A stretch of DNA of 64,000 bases from Microbacterium sufflavum (lineage in GTDB: Bacteria; Actinomycetota; Actinomycetes; Actinomycetales; Microbacteriaceae), in contig NZ_JAHWXK010000001.1 in assembly GCF_023091155.1 (NCBI RefSeq), positions 806,001 to 870,000 on the forward strand, in the 5' to 3' direction. The translations under genes were made by a program, and so were the position numbers. Position 1 is the stretch's first letter. Every line of letters begins with the position of its first letter. The notes below the pieces were generated by a model, which saw only the letters and a list, made by a program, of their open reading frames with translations, was not told where the DNA came from and ran no database searches. Shown one piece after another: positions 33,896 to 42,580 of this stretch.

Positions 33896-35179
33896 TCACT
33901 CCTCCGCGGGGGCGACGCACGGGAGCGCGGCGTCCGTGGTGGCCTGGTGGTACTGCTCCGCGGTGAACGGCAGCCCGAAGTCGGGGGCGGTCTGCCCGGA
34001 CGCGGCGGGGGCCTTCGACGCGATGGCCGCGAGCTCCCACGACAGCTGCTGGGCGAACAGCGCCCCGGCGGTGGAGTCGTTCAGCACCACGGCGACCGTG
34101 AACCCGGTGGCCGGGTCGGAGTAGGCGGCGGTCGCATAGCCGGGGGTCCAGCCGTGCTGGCCGACCATCGAGCCGACGAGGTAGGCACCGCCGGTGGCCT
34201 GGAACCACGACGCGGCGGTGTCGGACACGGGCAGCGGCGAGCCGAAGCGCGCGGGCTCCTCCTTCGTGCGCAGCGCCTGCGCGGCCTCCGCCTGGGCGTA
34301 GCGGCCGAGGTCGGTGATGGTCGACACGACACCGGAGTCGGTGAAGCCGGAGCTCGACGAGAGGGTGGTGATGTCGACCGGGGCCGCGCAGTTGAAGCCG
34401 CCCTCGACAGCCGACATGTAGTGGCCGTTCATGGCGGGCTCGGGCACCGGCGGGGCGGCCTGCGGCGTGGGCAGCTCGGTCTGCGTGAGGCCGAGGGGCT
34501 CGGTGACGTACTCCGCGATGAGCTCGCGCGCGGTCATGCCGGTGGCGCGCTCGAGCGCCAGGCCGAGCAGCAGGTAGCCCGCGTCGGAGTCGCGGAAGGT
34601 CGTGTGCGGGGCCACCCTGGCGCGGCCGAGGCCGTAGCCGGCGAGCTCGAGCGGAGCCCACACGCGCTCGGGGGTGTTGATCCAGGCGGCCTTGGCGGTC
34701 TCCTCGGACGACCCGGCGCCGCTCGTGCCGTTGCAGAGGTCGAGCAGGGTCACGTCGGTCATGTCCGCGACGCCGGAGACGTAGGTGGGCACCTTCGCGT
34801 CGAGCTCCACGGTGCCCTCGTCGGCGAGCGCGTACAGCACGTCGCACGTCATGAGGCGCGTGACGTCGGCGATGCGGAACGACATGTCCGTCGTCAGCTC
34901 GGCTCCGCCCTCCTTGTCCTGCGTGCCGGCCGCCGCGACCCAGCTGCCGCTCCACGGCACCCAGACGCCGACGATGGCTCCGGACGCACCCGACGCGGTG
35001 AGCGCGTTGTCGACCGCGGTCTGCATCGCCGCGACGGTGTCGTCGGGCAGGGAGGCGTCGACCTGGTCGGGCGGCGTGTAGCTGAAGGAGTCCTCGGACG
35101 AACAACCGGTGAGGACGAGCCCGAGCACGACGGCCGTGGCCGCTGCGGCGCGCCACCGGCGCGACGAGAGAAGCTGCAT
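33896..35179 (-). CDS. beta-lactamase/DD-peptidase-fold lipoprotein lacking catalytic residues
   Basis: 427 residues. Signal peptide with lipobox 'LTGC' (Cys26), so membrane-anchored. The fold is the serine beta-lactamase-like family, but the SxxK motif reads 'FRIADVTRLMT' (Asp105 replaces Ser, Arg108 replaces Lys). The YxN motif reads 'DSD' at about 197-199. Only the third motif is recognisable ('GQHGWTPGY'). It is therefore probably a non-enzymatic relative, perhaps a peptidoglycan- or ligand-binding protein. The frame is intact and codon use normal, so it is not a pseudogene. Confidence 0.85.
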   Translation of the reverse strand: MQLLSSRRWRAAAATAVVLGLVLTGCSSEDSFSYTPPDQVDASLPDDTVAAMQTAVDNALTASGASGAIVGVWVPWSGSWVAAAGTQDKEGGAELTTDMSFRIADVTRLMTCDVLYALADEGTVELDAKVPTYVSGVADMTDVTLLDLCNGTSGAGSSEETAKAAWINTPERVWAPLELAGYGLGRARVAPHTTFRDSDAGYLLLGLALERATGMTARELIAEYVTEPLGLTQTELPTPQAAPPVPEPAMNGHYMSAVEGGFNCAAPVDITTLSSSSGFTDSGVVSTITDLGRYAQAEAAQALRTKEEPARFGSPLPVSDTAASWFQATGGAYLVGSMVGQHGWTPGYATAAYSDPATGFTVAVVLNDSTAGALFAQQLSWELAAIASKAPAASGQTAPDFGLPFTAEQYHQATTDAALPCVAPAEE

Positions 35180-35272
35180 GTGAAGGAACCCCCGAGGACG
35201 TATCTCCCGAGTCTAGAGCGAGGATGCTGGAAGTCCGCCTCGCGGGACCGCGCCGATCGCGGCCCGTAGGGT

Positions 35273-35593
35273 GTGAGGGTGCCCCACGACTTCGCTCCCG
35301 ACGTGATCGCCGCCGTGCTCCGCCACATGAACGGCGACCACACCGACGACAACCTGCTGATCGCCCGCGCCTTCGCCGAGCCCGCCGACCAGGAGCCGAC
35401 GGCGTCCGTCATGACCGGCTTCGACGGCGAGGCCGGCGTGTGGGAGGTCACCCGCGGCGGCTCCACCTCGACGCTGCGCGTGCCGTGGCCCGGCGGCCCG
35501 ATCACGGAGCGCCCCGAGGTACGACGCGAGGTCGTGGCGCTGTACGACGCGGCGTGCGCGCGCCTGGGCGTCGAGCCGCGGCCGCACGACTGA
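35273..35593 (+). CDS. DUF2470-domain protein
   Basis: 106 residues. 'VLRHMNGDHTDDNLLIARAF' is typical of DUF2470, a small domain often found fused to or beside heme oxygenases and HugZ-like heme-utilisation proteins; the His-rich HMNGDH may contact heme. GTG 35273 or GTG 35279 starts it. It lies 54 bp upstream of the heme oxygenase gene, so a joint role in heme iron use is likely. Confidence 0.85.
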   Translation: MRVPHDFAPDVIAAVLRHMNGDHTDDNLLIARAFAEPADQEPTASVMTGFDGEAGVWEVTRGGSTSTLRVPWPGGPITERPEVRREVVALYDAACARLGVEPRPHD

Positions 35594-35618
35594 CTCCGCA
35601 CCGACTCGGACTTCCGTC

Positions 35619-35637
35619 CAAGGTTAGGCTGCCCTTA
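35619..35637. promoter_or_regulatory. DtxR/IdeR-like iron box before heme oxygenase
   Basis: The 19-mer CAAGGTTAGGCTGCCCTTA matches 14 of 19 positions of the DtxR/IdeR consensus TTAGGTTAGGCTAACCTAA. It lies 10 bp before the heme oxygenase start codon. Repression when iron is plentiful is predicted. Confidence 0.7.
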
Positions 35638-35647
35638 CACTGGGGCC

Positions 35648-36295
35648 ATGCCCGAGATCCTCTCCTTCTCCGCCGCCCTCCGCGAGCGCTCCTCCGGGTC
35701 GCACTCGCGCAGCGAGACGGCCGGCTTCATGTCCGACCTGCTCAAGGGCGAGGGCTCCCGCGAGGACTACATCGCGCTCGTCGCGCAGCACTACTTCATC
35801 TACGAGGCCCTCGAGAGCGCGGGCGACCGCATGCGCACCGACCCCGTCGCCTCCGTGTTCCTCAGCGACAAGCTCACCCGCCTCCCCGCGCTCGAGGCCG
35901 ACCTCGAGTTCCTGCTCGGCGCGGACTGGCGCGACCGGATCACGCCGCTGCCCACCACGCAGCGCTACGTGGAGCGCATCCGCCAGGTGGGCGCGACCTG
36001 GGCCGGGGGCTTCGTCGCCCACCACTACACGCGCTACCTCGGCGACCTCTCCGGCGGCATCTTCATCGGCCGCGTCATGTCCCGCCGCTTCGGCTTCGAG
36101 ACCAACGGCGTCGGCTTCTACCTGTTCGACGACATCGCCGACCCGTCCGCCTTCAAGGACGTGTACCGCGAACAGCTCGACGCCGCCCCGTGGGACGAGG
36201 CGGAGCGCGAGCGCGTGATCGACGAGGTGCTGCTCGCCTACCGGTTCAACACGGAGCTGTTCGAAGACCTCGACCGCGCCCGCGCCGCCGCCTGA
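35648..36295 (+). CDS. biliverdin-producing heme oxygenase
   Basis: 215 residues, all-helical. The proximal His lies in 'SGSHSRSE' and the distal helix reads 'HHYTRYLGDLSGGIFIGR', with the Gly-rich kink over heme. The enzyme opens heme to biliverdin, CO and Fe2+, a way to obtain iron from host or environmental heme. The DtxR-like box directly upstream and the neighbouring DUF2470 gene support an iron-acquisition role. Confidence 0.95.
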   Translation: MPEILSFSAALRERSSGSHSRSETAGFMSDLLKGEGSREDYIALVAQHYFIYEALESAGDRMRTDPVASVFLSDKLTRLPALEADLEFLLGADWRDRITPLPTTQRYVERIRQVGATWAGGFVAHHYTRYLGDLSGGIFIGRVMSRRFGFETNGVGFYLFDDIADPSAFKDVYREQLDAAPWDEAERERVIDEVLLAYRFNTELFEDLDRARAAA

Positions 36296-36310
36296 GCGCC
36301 CTCACCTGTC

Positions 36311-36340
36311 CCTGAGCGAGCGCCCGCGAGACGAAGGGCG
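36311..36340. repeat. REP-like CCTGAGCGAGC...GAAGGGCG intergenic element
   Basis: The 30-bp sequence between converging genes resembles the CCCTGAGCGAG(...)GAAGGG elements that recur in intergenic DNA of Microbacteriaceae. Only one clear copy is seen here. Confidence 0.4.
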
Positions 36341-36351
36341 TCCACCGCGGT

Positions 36352-37737
36352 TCAGCCCGTGGGAAGCTCCGGCGTCGACGCCGCCAGCCACGCGTCGCGC
36401 ATGAAGCGCCGCACGTCCTCGTCGACCCGGATGTCGCTCGGCCGCAACGGTCGCGACAGGTACAGCCCGTCGAGCGAGGTCAGACGGCTCAGCGCCACAT
36501 AGGTCTGCCCCGGCGCGAACGCCCCGGAGCCGAGGTCGATGATCGCGCGGTCATAGGTCTTGCCCTGCGACTTGTGGATGGTCACGGCCCACGCGAGCCG
36601 CAGCGGGAACTGCGTGAACTCCGCCACCACATCGCGGGACAGCTTCTTCGTGTTCGGGTCGTAGGCGTAACGGAATCGTTCCCACACGGCCGGCTCGACC
36701 TCCACCTCCTCGCCGTCGATCTCCACCCGCACGGCCCCGCCGAGAATGCGGGTGACGGTGCCGATGGTGCCGTTGACCCAGCGCGGCGGCTCGCCCGACA
36801 TGGCGGTGTCGTTGCGGAGGAACATCACCTGCGCGCCGACCTTGAGCTTGAGCTCCGACTCGGCAGGCAGGGCGGCCTCGCCGCGTCCGAAGTCGCCGTT
36901 GATCTCGGCGCGCGCGGTCTGCTCCTTGCCGGGGAGGGCGGCGAGGTGACGGCCGTTGATGCCGTTCACGATGTCGTTGCGCGTCGCGAGGGTGATCATC
37001 GGCACCTCGCCCGGCTCGGGGTCGGGCGGCGTGCGGGCACCCTGCGCGTTCAGCACCCCGGCGATCTCCGCGGTCACCCGGCCGTAGCGCACGGCGTTGA
37101 GCATCGCCTTGAACCCGTCGTCGGACTGCCGGTGGATCTGCACCAGCTCCCGCACGTGCAGCTCGGCCCTGGTGTCGACCTGGAACAGGCCCTCCTGGTC
37201 GGAGAGCCCGGAGCCGCCCGCCCACACCTTCGCGTCGAAGAACCAGAAGGAGCGGTAGTGGTCCTTCACGTAGCGGGCCTCGTCGCCGCGCGGCGGGACC
37301 GGCGCGAGCTGGTACGGGTCGCCGAACATCACCACCTGCACACCGCCGAACGGTTCGCCCCTGCGTCCGCGGGCCTGCCGCAGCGAGCGGTCGATCGCGT
37401 CCATGAGGTCGGCGTTGACCATCGAGATCTCATCGATCACGAGGGTCTCGATCGCGTTCAGGATGCGCCGGGTGGCATCGTTCTGGTCGATGTCCGCGTC
37501 GCCGATCAGCCCGATCGGGAGCCGGAACAGCGAGTGGATCGTCTGCCCCTCGACGTTCAGCGCGGCGACGCCGGTGGGCGCGCAGATCGCGATCTGCTTC
37601 TTCGTGTTCCAGGCGAAGTGCTGCAGGAGCGTCGACTTGCCGGTGCCGGCGCGGCCGGTGATGAACACGTGCTCCCCGGTGTCCTCGATGAGGCGGAACA
37701 GCTCCTGCTGCTCCTCGGACAGGGCGGGAAGGGACAC
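36352..37737 (-). CDS. Pif1/RecD2-like superfamily 1 DNA helicase
   Basis: About 461 residues. Walker A 'FITGRAGTGKSTLLQHF', 'APTGVAALNVEGQTIHSLF', DEAD-equivalent 'LVIDEISMVNADLMD', motif III 'VVMFGDPYQLAPVPP', motif V 'WAVTIHKSQGKTYD' and motif VI 'YVALSRLTSLDGL' define a Pif1-type 5'-3' helicase. GTG 37737 is chosen; GTG 37776 would add 13 residues. No accessory domain is present, as in many bacterial Pif1 proteins that unwind G-quadruplexes or help replication. Confidence 0.92.
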   Translation of the reverse strand: MSLPALSEEQQELFRLIEDTGEHVFITGRAGTGKSTLLQHFAWNTKKQIAICAPTGVAALNVEGQTIHSLFRLPIGLIGDADIDQNDATRRILNAIETLVIDEISMVNADLMDAIDRSLRQARGRRGEPFGGVQVVMFGDPYQLAPVPPRGDEARYVKDHYRSFWFFDAKVWAGGSGLSDQEGLFQVDTRAELHVRELVQIHRQSDDGFKAMLNAVRYGRVTAEIAGVLNAQGARTPPDPEPGEVPMITLATRNDIVNGINGRHLAALPGKEQTARAEINGDFGRGEAALPAESELKLKVGAQVMFLRNDTAMSGEPPRWVNGTIGTVTRILGGAVRVEIDGEEVEVEPAVWERFRYAYDPNTKKLSRDVVAEFTQFPLRLAWAVTIHKSQGKTYDRAIIDLGSGAFAPGQTYVALSRLTSLDGLYLSRPLRPSDIRVDEDVRRFMRDAWLAASTPELPTG

Positions 37738-37852
37738 GGTTCTCTCAGGGCTGCAGGGGCGGACGGGGGCGCCCACCCATGCTACGTCGCGCCGGGAGTC
37801 GCGGGGCGCCGACGCTCGGCGTCCCCCCAGGACTCCCTCCTAGACTGACGCC

Positions 37853-38926
37853 ATGGAGCGGGCCGGGAGGAGCACGCCCCGGCGTGCGCGCCTGGGCGTG
37901 GATCTGACCATGCTCGCCGTCGTCGGCGTGATGCTGTTCGCCGCGATCGGGGCGGGCGGCGCGACCCTCTACCAGCAGTTCTACGGCCCCTCGGCGTTCG
38001 TGGTCCGCTACCTCGACCTGCTCGCATCCGGCCGCGCGGCCGATGCGCTCCGGGTGCCCGGTGTCGCCATCGACCGCGAGACGCTCGAGAAGGCCGGCAT
38101 CGACCCCCGCGCCTCGGAGGCGATGCTGCGGCGCTCCGCGCTCGGCCCCCTCACCGACATCGAGGTGAAGTCCGAACGGCCCTCCGGCGACGGCACTGCC
38201 GTCACCGTCGGCTACACGGCCGGTGGCCATCACGGCACCACGACCTTCCAGGTGCAGCAGGACGGCTGGGCCGGCGTCACCCCCGACTGGCGGTTCACCA
38301 CGAGCCCTCTCGCGGTGGTCCAGCTCACCGTGCGCGGCTCCGACCGCTTCGCCGTGAACGGGTTCGAGGTCGATCGTCGGCAGGTGTCCGTCGCGGGGGC
38401 CGAGGCCCAGCCGCTCGACCCCCTGCCGCTGCTCGTGTTCACCCCCGGCGTCTACTCCGTCACGGTCGACACCGCGATCTCGACGTCGTCCGGCCACGGG
38501 GTGCTCGCCGACAAGCCGCTCGCCGTCACGCCGCTCGACGTGCAGACCGAGCCGACTCCCGAGTTCGTGTCGGTGGTGCAGCAGCGCGTCGAGGAGTTCC
38601 TCACGCAGTGCACGACCCAGGAGGTGCTGCAGCCCACCGCGTGCCCGTTCGGCCTGCGCGTGACGAACCGCATCTCCGCGCCGCCCACCTGGTCGATCAC
38701 GAGTCAGCCCCAGATCGCGGTCGTCCCCGCCGAGGACGGTCAGTGGCAGATCCCGCCGGCCGATGCGGTGGCCCACGTCGAGGTCGAGATCCAGTCGCTG
38801 TTCGACGGCTCGGTCGAGCCGGTGTCGGAAGACGTGCCGTTCCGCGTGAACGGCACCATCGCGATCCTCCCCGACGGCTCCGCGTCGATCAGGGTCGGCT
38901 CTCCCGACGAGCCCGCCGAGGACTGA
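37853..38926 (+). CDS. single-span membrane protein, unknown function
   Basis: 357 residues. One membrane helix at about residues 18-42 and a long beta-rich extracytoplasmic part with two Cys ('TQCTTQEV', 'TACPFGLRV') that could form a disulfide. It ends in the acidic 'PDEPAED'. The pattern resembles actinobacterial cell-envelope proteins of unknown role; no domain is recognised. It converges on the CopD-CtaG gene 9 bp away. Confidence 0.75.
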   Translation: MERAGRSTPRRARLGVDLTMLAVVGVMLFAAIGAGGATLYQQFYGPSAFVVRYLDLLASGRAADALRVPGVAIDRETLEKAGIDPRASEAMLRRSALGPLTDIEVKSERPSGDGTAVTVGYTAGGHHGTTTFQVQQDGWAGVTPDWRFTTSPLAVVQLTVRGSDRFAVNGFEVDRRQVSVAGAEAQPLDPLPLLVFTPGVYSVTVDTAISTSSGHGVLADKPLAVTPLDVQTEPTPEFVSVVQQRVEEFLTQCTTQEVLQPTACPFGLRVTNRISAPPTWSITSQPQIAVVPAEDGQWQIPPADAVAHVEVEIQSLFDGSVEPVSEDVPFRVNGTIAILPDGSASIRVGSPDEPAED

Positions 38927-38935
38927 CGCCGGGGA

Positions 38936-40960
38936 TCAGCGCCGGTCGCGCTGGGCCTGGCGCTCCGCCGCGCGCTGGTCCCGCGCCGCGAGCTCGGCGA
39001 GGCGCGCGTTGTACTCCTCCAGCTCGGCGTCGCCCGTGCGGTCGGCGTGCCGGTCGCGACGCTTCTGCAGCTTGGTGTCGCTGCGGCTCCACTGGATCGC
39101 GACCGTGATGGCGAGGATCAGCGTCGGGATCTCTCCGATCGACCAGGCGATGCCGCCGCCCACGTACTGATCGGTCATGGGATCGGCGCCCCAGTCGCGG
39201 CCCATCGCGCCGAACCAGTCGGCGACCATCAGCCCCTCCTGCATCATGATCGCCATGCCGAAGAACGCGTGCATGGCCATCACGGCGATGAGGGTGATGA
39301 GCCGGCCGGGGTACGGCAGCCGGTACGGCACGGGGTCGGCACCGATCAGGCTCATCACGAACAGGTAGCCCGAGATCAGGAAGTGGATGACCATCCACTC
39401 GTGCCCGAGGTGCTCGTACATCGACCAGCGCACCAGGTCGGTGAAGTAGAACGCCCACAGCGACACGATGAAGATCGCGGCCGCGACGAACGGGTGGGTC
39501 ACCACGCGCGCGAACGGCGAGTGCACGGCCCACATGATCCACTCGCGGCCGCCGCGGGTGCCGTCGTCGCGCTTGTGGATCGCGCGCAACGCCAGGGTGA
39601 TGGGTGCACCCGAGACGAGCAGCAGCGGGATCGCCATCGAGAGCATCATGTGCCCGAGCATGTGCACGCTGAACAGGTACTCCTGATACGCGTTGATGGG
39701 CCCGCCCGTCACCCACACCAGCATCAGCATGCCGAGCACCCAGAAGACGGTGCGGTGGATCGGCCAGCGGTCGCCGCGCAGCCGCAGCCGCCGCACGCCC
39801 GCGAGGTAGAGGAAGAGCCCGAACCCGGCAGCCACCAGCCACAGCACGTCGATGTCCCACGCCGTGAACCACCGCGCGAGCGTGAGCTCGGGGGGAAGCA
39901 GGGAGCCGGTGAGGATCTGCGCCGGGGTCTGCGCGAACGCGGCGGTCTCGCCCGTGGGGGGAGGGGTGCGCGCGAGGGCCGCCGCGGCGCCCGAGGCGAG
40001 CCCCATCAGCGCGACCTCGCCCAGCACCAGCAGCCAGAACCAGCGGTTGGCGCGGTCACCGTCGAGCTTCGGGATGAGTCGGGCGCGGTACCAGGCGCCG
40101 AGCAGGCCCATCCCGACCAGCAGCACGGCCTTCGCGATGACGATCGTGCCGTATGGCGTCGACCACACCGCCTCCCAGGACCCCACCGCGACGATCGACC
40201 GTGTGAAGCCGGAGAGCGCCACGACCGCGAAGGCGGCGATGGCGAGCGAGGAGTAGCGCGACACCAGGCGGGCGCGGTCGATGCCCGGCTCTCCGCGCAG
40301 CAACACCAGCAGCAGCAGGCCGCCCAGCCACACCGCGGCCCCGATGGTGTGCAGCAGGATCGAGTTGACCGCCATGTTGTGGCCGTCGAGGTCGCCCGCA
40401 TGGCCCTGGGTCGCCAGCGGCAGGAACGACACCGCGGCGAGCAGGGCCGTGATCAGGGTGGGCGTCCAGGACCGCCAGGCGAACGCGAGCACCGTGATCA
40501 CGGCGCCGAGGATCGTGGTGATGAGCCACGACTGTCCGAGCGGCAGCTCCAGCAGGAACCGTCCGAGCTGTGCACCGAACTCCCGCTCGATGCTGAGCTT
40601 CGGGTTGAACGCCGCCATGAAGGCGAGGAAGCCGGCGAGACCGGCCGAGACCGTGAACACCGCGGCACCGATCGACGCGATGTTCAGGGCCCTGTCGAAC
40701 GACCGCTCGCCCGCGCGGAGTGCGAACAGAGCGAGCACGAGCGACCCGAGCATGAGCGCGCCCGAGAGGTTCATCACCAGCTTGGCGATCGGCGTGCCCC
40801 ACAGCACCACGGGCCCCGGGTCCTGCAGCAGGGGCGGCTTGGCACCGCCGCCGATGAGCAGCGCCCACACGAGGGCGACGAGACCCGCCGCCAGCAGGAT
40901 GACGACGCCGGCGACGCGATACGCCGACGTCGTGCTCGGCGTCTCGGTGCGGGAACTCAC
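38936..40960 (-). CDS. CopD-CtaG fusion (cytochrome oxidase/copper assembly protein)
   Basis: 674 residues, about 15 membrane helices. The first half is CopD-like ('VNSILLHTIGAAVWLGGLLLL', 'LSGFTRSIVAVGSWEAVW'). The second half is CtaG_Cox-like ('FSVHMLGHMMLSMAIPLLLVSG', 'HPFVAAAIFIVSLW', 'HEWMVIHFLISGYLFV'). This fusion is common in actinobacteria and serves copper delivery to cytochrome c oxidase. The C-terminal tail of about 50 residues is Arg/Glu-rich and cytoplasmic. Confidence 0.93.
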   Translation of the reverse strand: MSSRTETPSTTSAYRVAGVVILLAAGLVALVWALLIGGGAKPPLLQDPGPVVLWGTPIAKLVMNLSGALMLGSLVLALFALRAGERSFDRALNIASIGAAVFTVSAGLAGFLAFMAAFNPKLSIEREFGAQLGRFLLELPLGQSWLITTILGAVITVLAFAWRSWTPTLITALLAAVSFLPLATQGHAGDLDGHNMAVNSILLHTIGAAVWLGGLLLLVLLRGEPGIDRARLVSRYSSLAIAAFAVVALSGFTRSIVAVGSWEAVWSTPYGTIVIAKAVLLVGMGLLGAWYRARLIPKLDGDRANRWFWLLVLGEVALMGLASGAAAALARTPPPTGETAAFAQTPAQILTGSLLPPELTLARWFTAWDIDVLWLVAAGFGLFLYLAGVRRLRLRGDRWPIHRTVFWVLGMLMLVWVTGGPINAYQEYLFSVHMLGHMMLSMAIPLLLVSGAPITLALRAIHKRDDGTRGGREWIMWAVHSPFARVVTHPFVAAAIFIVSLWAFYFTDLVRWSMYEHLGHEWMVIHFLISGYLFVMSLIGADPVPYRLPYPGRLITLIAVMAMHAFFGMAIMMQEGLMVADWFGAMGRDWGADPMTDQYVGGGIAWSIGEIPTLILAITVAIQWSRSDTKLQKRRDRHADRTGDAELEEYNARLAELAARDQRAAERQAQRDRR

Positions 40961-40996
40961 CCCTCCAGCCTAGGCGCGCTGGACGGGGGGAAAGCA

Positions 40997-41029
40997 CGAA
41001 GGCCGCTCCCGGATCGGGAGCGGCCTTCG
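40997..41029. terminator. perfect stem-loop terminator
   Basis: A 15-bp perfect stem (40997-41011 with 41015-41029) and a 3-nt loop between the CopD-CtaG start and the HU stop; it ends the HU transcript. Confidence 0.88.
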
Positions 41030-41042
41030 AACGGGTGCGGTC

Positions 41043-41330
41043 TTACTTGACGGCAGCCTTGAGCTTGGAGCCGGCGGTCACCTTGACGCGCTTGCCAGCG
41101 GGGATCTTGATCTCGGCGCCGGTCTGCGGGTTGCGGCCCGTGCGAGCAGCGGTGTCGACCTGCTCGAAGGAGATCCAGCCCGGGATCGAGACCTTGCTGC
41201 CCTTGGCGACAGCGTCGGAGACCGTGGCGAACAGCGAGTCGAGGACACCGGAGACGGTGGCCTGGCTCTGGCCGGTGGCGGAAGCGATGCTCGCGACGAG
41301 CTCGGTCTTGGTGATGGACTTGTCAGCCAT
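41043..41330 (-). CDS. hup: HU-family nucleoid DNA-binding protein
   Basis: 95 residues. 'ITKTELVASIASATGQSQATVSGVLD', then 'GSKVSIPGWISFE' and the DNA-intercalating arm 'RTGRNPQTGAEIKIPA' (NPxTG-type). Short form without the Lys/Ala-rich tail seen in some actinobacterial Hlp proteins. Its upstream region contains A/T-richer promoter sequence at 41400-41470. Confidence 0.95.
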   Translation of the reverse strand: MADKSITKTELVASIASATGQSQATVSGVLDSLFATVSDAVAKGSKVSIPGWISFEQVDTAARTGRNPQTGAEIKIPAGKRVKVTAGSKLKAAVK

Positions 41331-41724
41331 GTCATCCTCCAGCGACGAAGGACCGTCGCATCGTTGTGGGTGCGAGAGGCGGGTGCCTCCCGTTGGTCGA
41401 GTGACCGCCTTGAATGTACCAACCACCACCCGGATTTCCGCGTCATTTCGCGGGTTTTGACCAATTACCCGGCGTGTCGCGCCACTTTGGTCACACGTGT
41501 CACAGAATTCGGGAGGCTCATGCCCCCGCGCGAGACGGTGCCGACGATCACGGGATCGGCGTTCGCGAGCGCCACCCACCCCTGTCGGTCTGTCCCGATC
41601 TCGCGGCGCTCCCCCGATTGCCGGAGCGCGTGGGCGCTCACCCGGACCGCGAGACGACGGAGACGCGGGGGTACGCGAAAGGGGCGAGGATCCGAAGATC
41701 CTCGCCCCTGTCGACGGCGGTGAT
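41331..41724. other. intergenic region between HU and ribosomal-protein operon
   Basis: Contains the HU promoter region (about 41335-41470, locally A/T-richer) and the terminator at 41680-41709. Short open frames here have no ribosome sites or motifs; no gene is supported. Confidence 0.6.
41680..41709 (-). terminator. terminator of the ribosomal-protein operon
   Basis: A 13-bp perfect stem (41680-41692 with 41697-41709) and CGAA loop, 15 bp after the rpsN stop. Confidence 0.88.
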
Positions 41725-42030
41725 TTACCAGCTCGACTTGGTCACGCCGGGCAGCTCGCCACGGTGTGCCATGTCACGGAAGCGGACACGCGAGATGCCG
41801 AACTTCGTGAGGACACCGCGGGGGCGGCCGTCGATGACGTCGCGCGAACGCACGCGAGCCGGCGAGGCGTTGCGCGGCAGCTTCTGCAGGCCGACGCGAG
41901 CGGCCTCGCGGGCCTCGTCGGTGGCGTTCGGGTCGACCAGGGTCTTCTTCAGCTCGGCACGACGCTCGGCGTAGCGCTCGACGATGACCTTGCGCTGCTC
42001 GTTGCGCGCGATCTTGCTCTTCTTAGCCAT
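41725..42030 (-). CDS. rpsN: 30S ribosomal protein S14, zinc-independent form
   Basis: 101 residues. '[14 protein letters not shown]', '[14 protein letters not shown]' and C-terminal '[24 protein letters not shown]' identify S14. The CxxC...CxxC zinc ribbon of the short form is absent, so this is the C-minus type that many actinobacteria express when zinc is scarce. Last gene of the rpmB-rpmG-rpsN group. Confidence 0.96.
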   Translation of the reverse strand: MAKKSKIARNEQRKVIVERYAERRAELKKTLVDPNATDEAREAARVGLQKLPRNASPARVRSRDVIDGRPRGVLTKFGISRVRFRDMAHRGELPGVTKSSW

Positions 42031-42033
42031 GGA

Positions 42034-42204
42034 TCAACGCTCCTCTCGGAATTCGACGTGCTGACGGATGACCGGGTCGTACTTCTTCAGCACGAGGCGG
42101 TCGGGGGTGTTGCGGCGGTTCTTCTTGGTCACGTACGTGTAACCCGTACCCGCCGTGGAACGCAGCTTGATGATCGGACGGACGTCCTGAGCCTTCTTGG
42201 CCAT
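42034..42204 (-). CDS. rpmG: 50S ribosomal protein L33, zinc-independent form
   Basis: 56 residues, read directly from the sequence: begins [19 protein letters not shown] and ends HVEFREER, with '[20 protein letters not shown]' between. The usual two CxxC zinc pairs are missing. The ATG overlaps the rpmB stop (TAATG) and only 3 bp separate its stop from the rpsN start, so the three are one operon. Confidence 0.95.
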   Translation of the reverse strand: MAKKAQDVRPIIKLRSTAGTGYTYVTKKNRRNTPDRLVLKKYDPVIRQHVEFREER

Positions 42205-42440
42205 TAGAGCTTCACACCCTTCGCCTGGAGGTCCTTGACGACGTTCTCGATGCCGCGCGCGTCGATCACCTTGATGCCCTTGGCGGACACGTTGAGCGTG
42301 ATCTTACGACCGAGCGAGGGCACGAAATAGGTCTTCTTCTGCACGTTCGGGTCGAAGCGGCGCTTCGTCCGGCGGTGCGAGTGCGAGACGTTGTGACCGA
42401 AGCCGGGAACAGCTCCGGTCACCTGGCACACTGCTGCCAT
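42204..42440 (-). CDS. rpmB: 50S ribosomal protein L28, zinc-independent form
   Basis: 78 residues. '[28 protein letters not shown]' region and '[17 protein letters not shown]' identify L28. It has a single Cys and no CxxC pair, so it is a C-minus form. AAGGAG lies about 7 bp before ATG 42440, within TAATGAAGGAGTCATCA, which loosely resembles the Zur-like box at znuA. Confidence 0.95.
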   Translation of the reverse strand: MAAVCQVTGAVPGFGHNVSHSHRRTKRRFDPNVQKKTYFVPSLGRKITLNVSAKGIKVIDARGIENVVKDLQAKGVKL

Positions 42441-42580
42441 GATGATGACTCCTTCATTACCGTGAGGCCGGACGGCCCCACCCAAGATCCCTTGTCTGCA
42501 CGCAACCTCGACCCGCCGATCTCTCGGCCGCGGAAGGGGAAGCATGCGAACTACGCACAGGAGCGTGCGCAGACAAAGAG

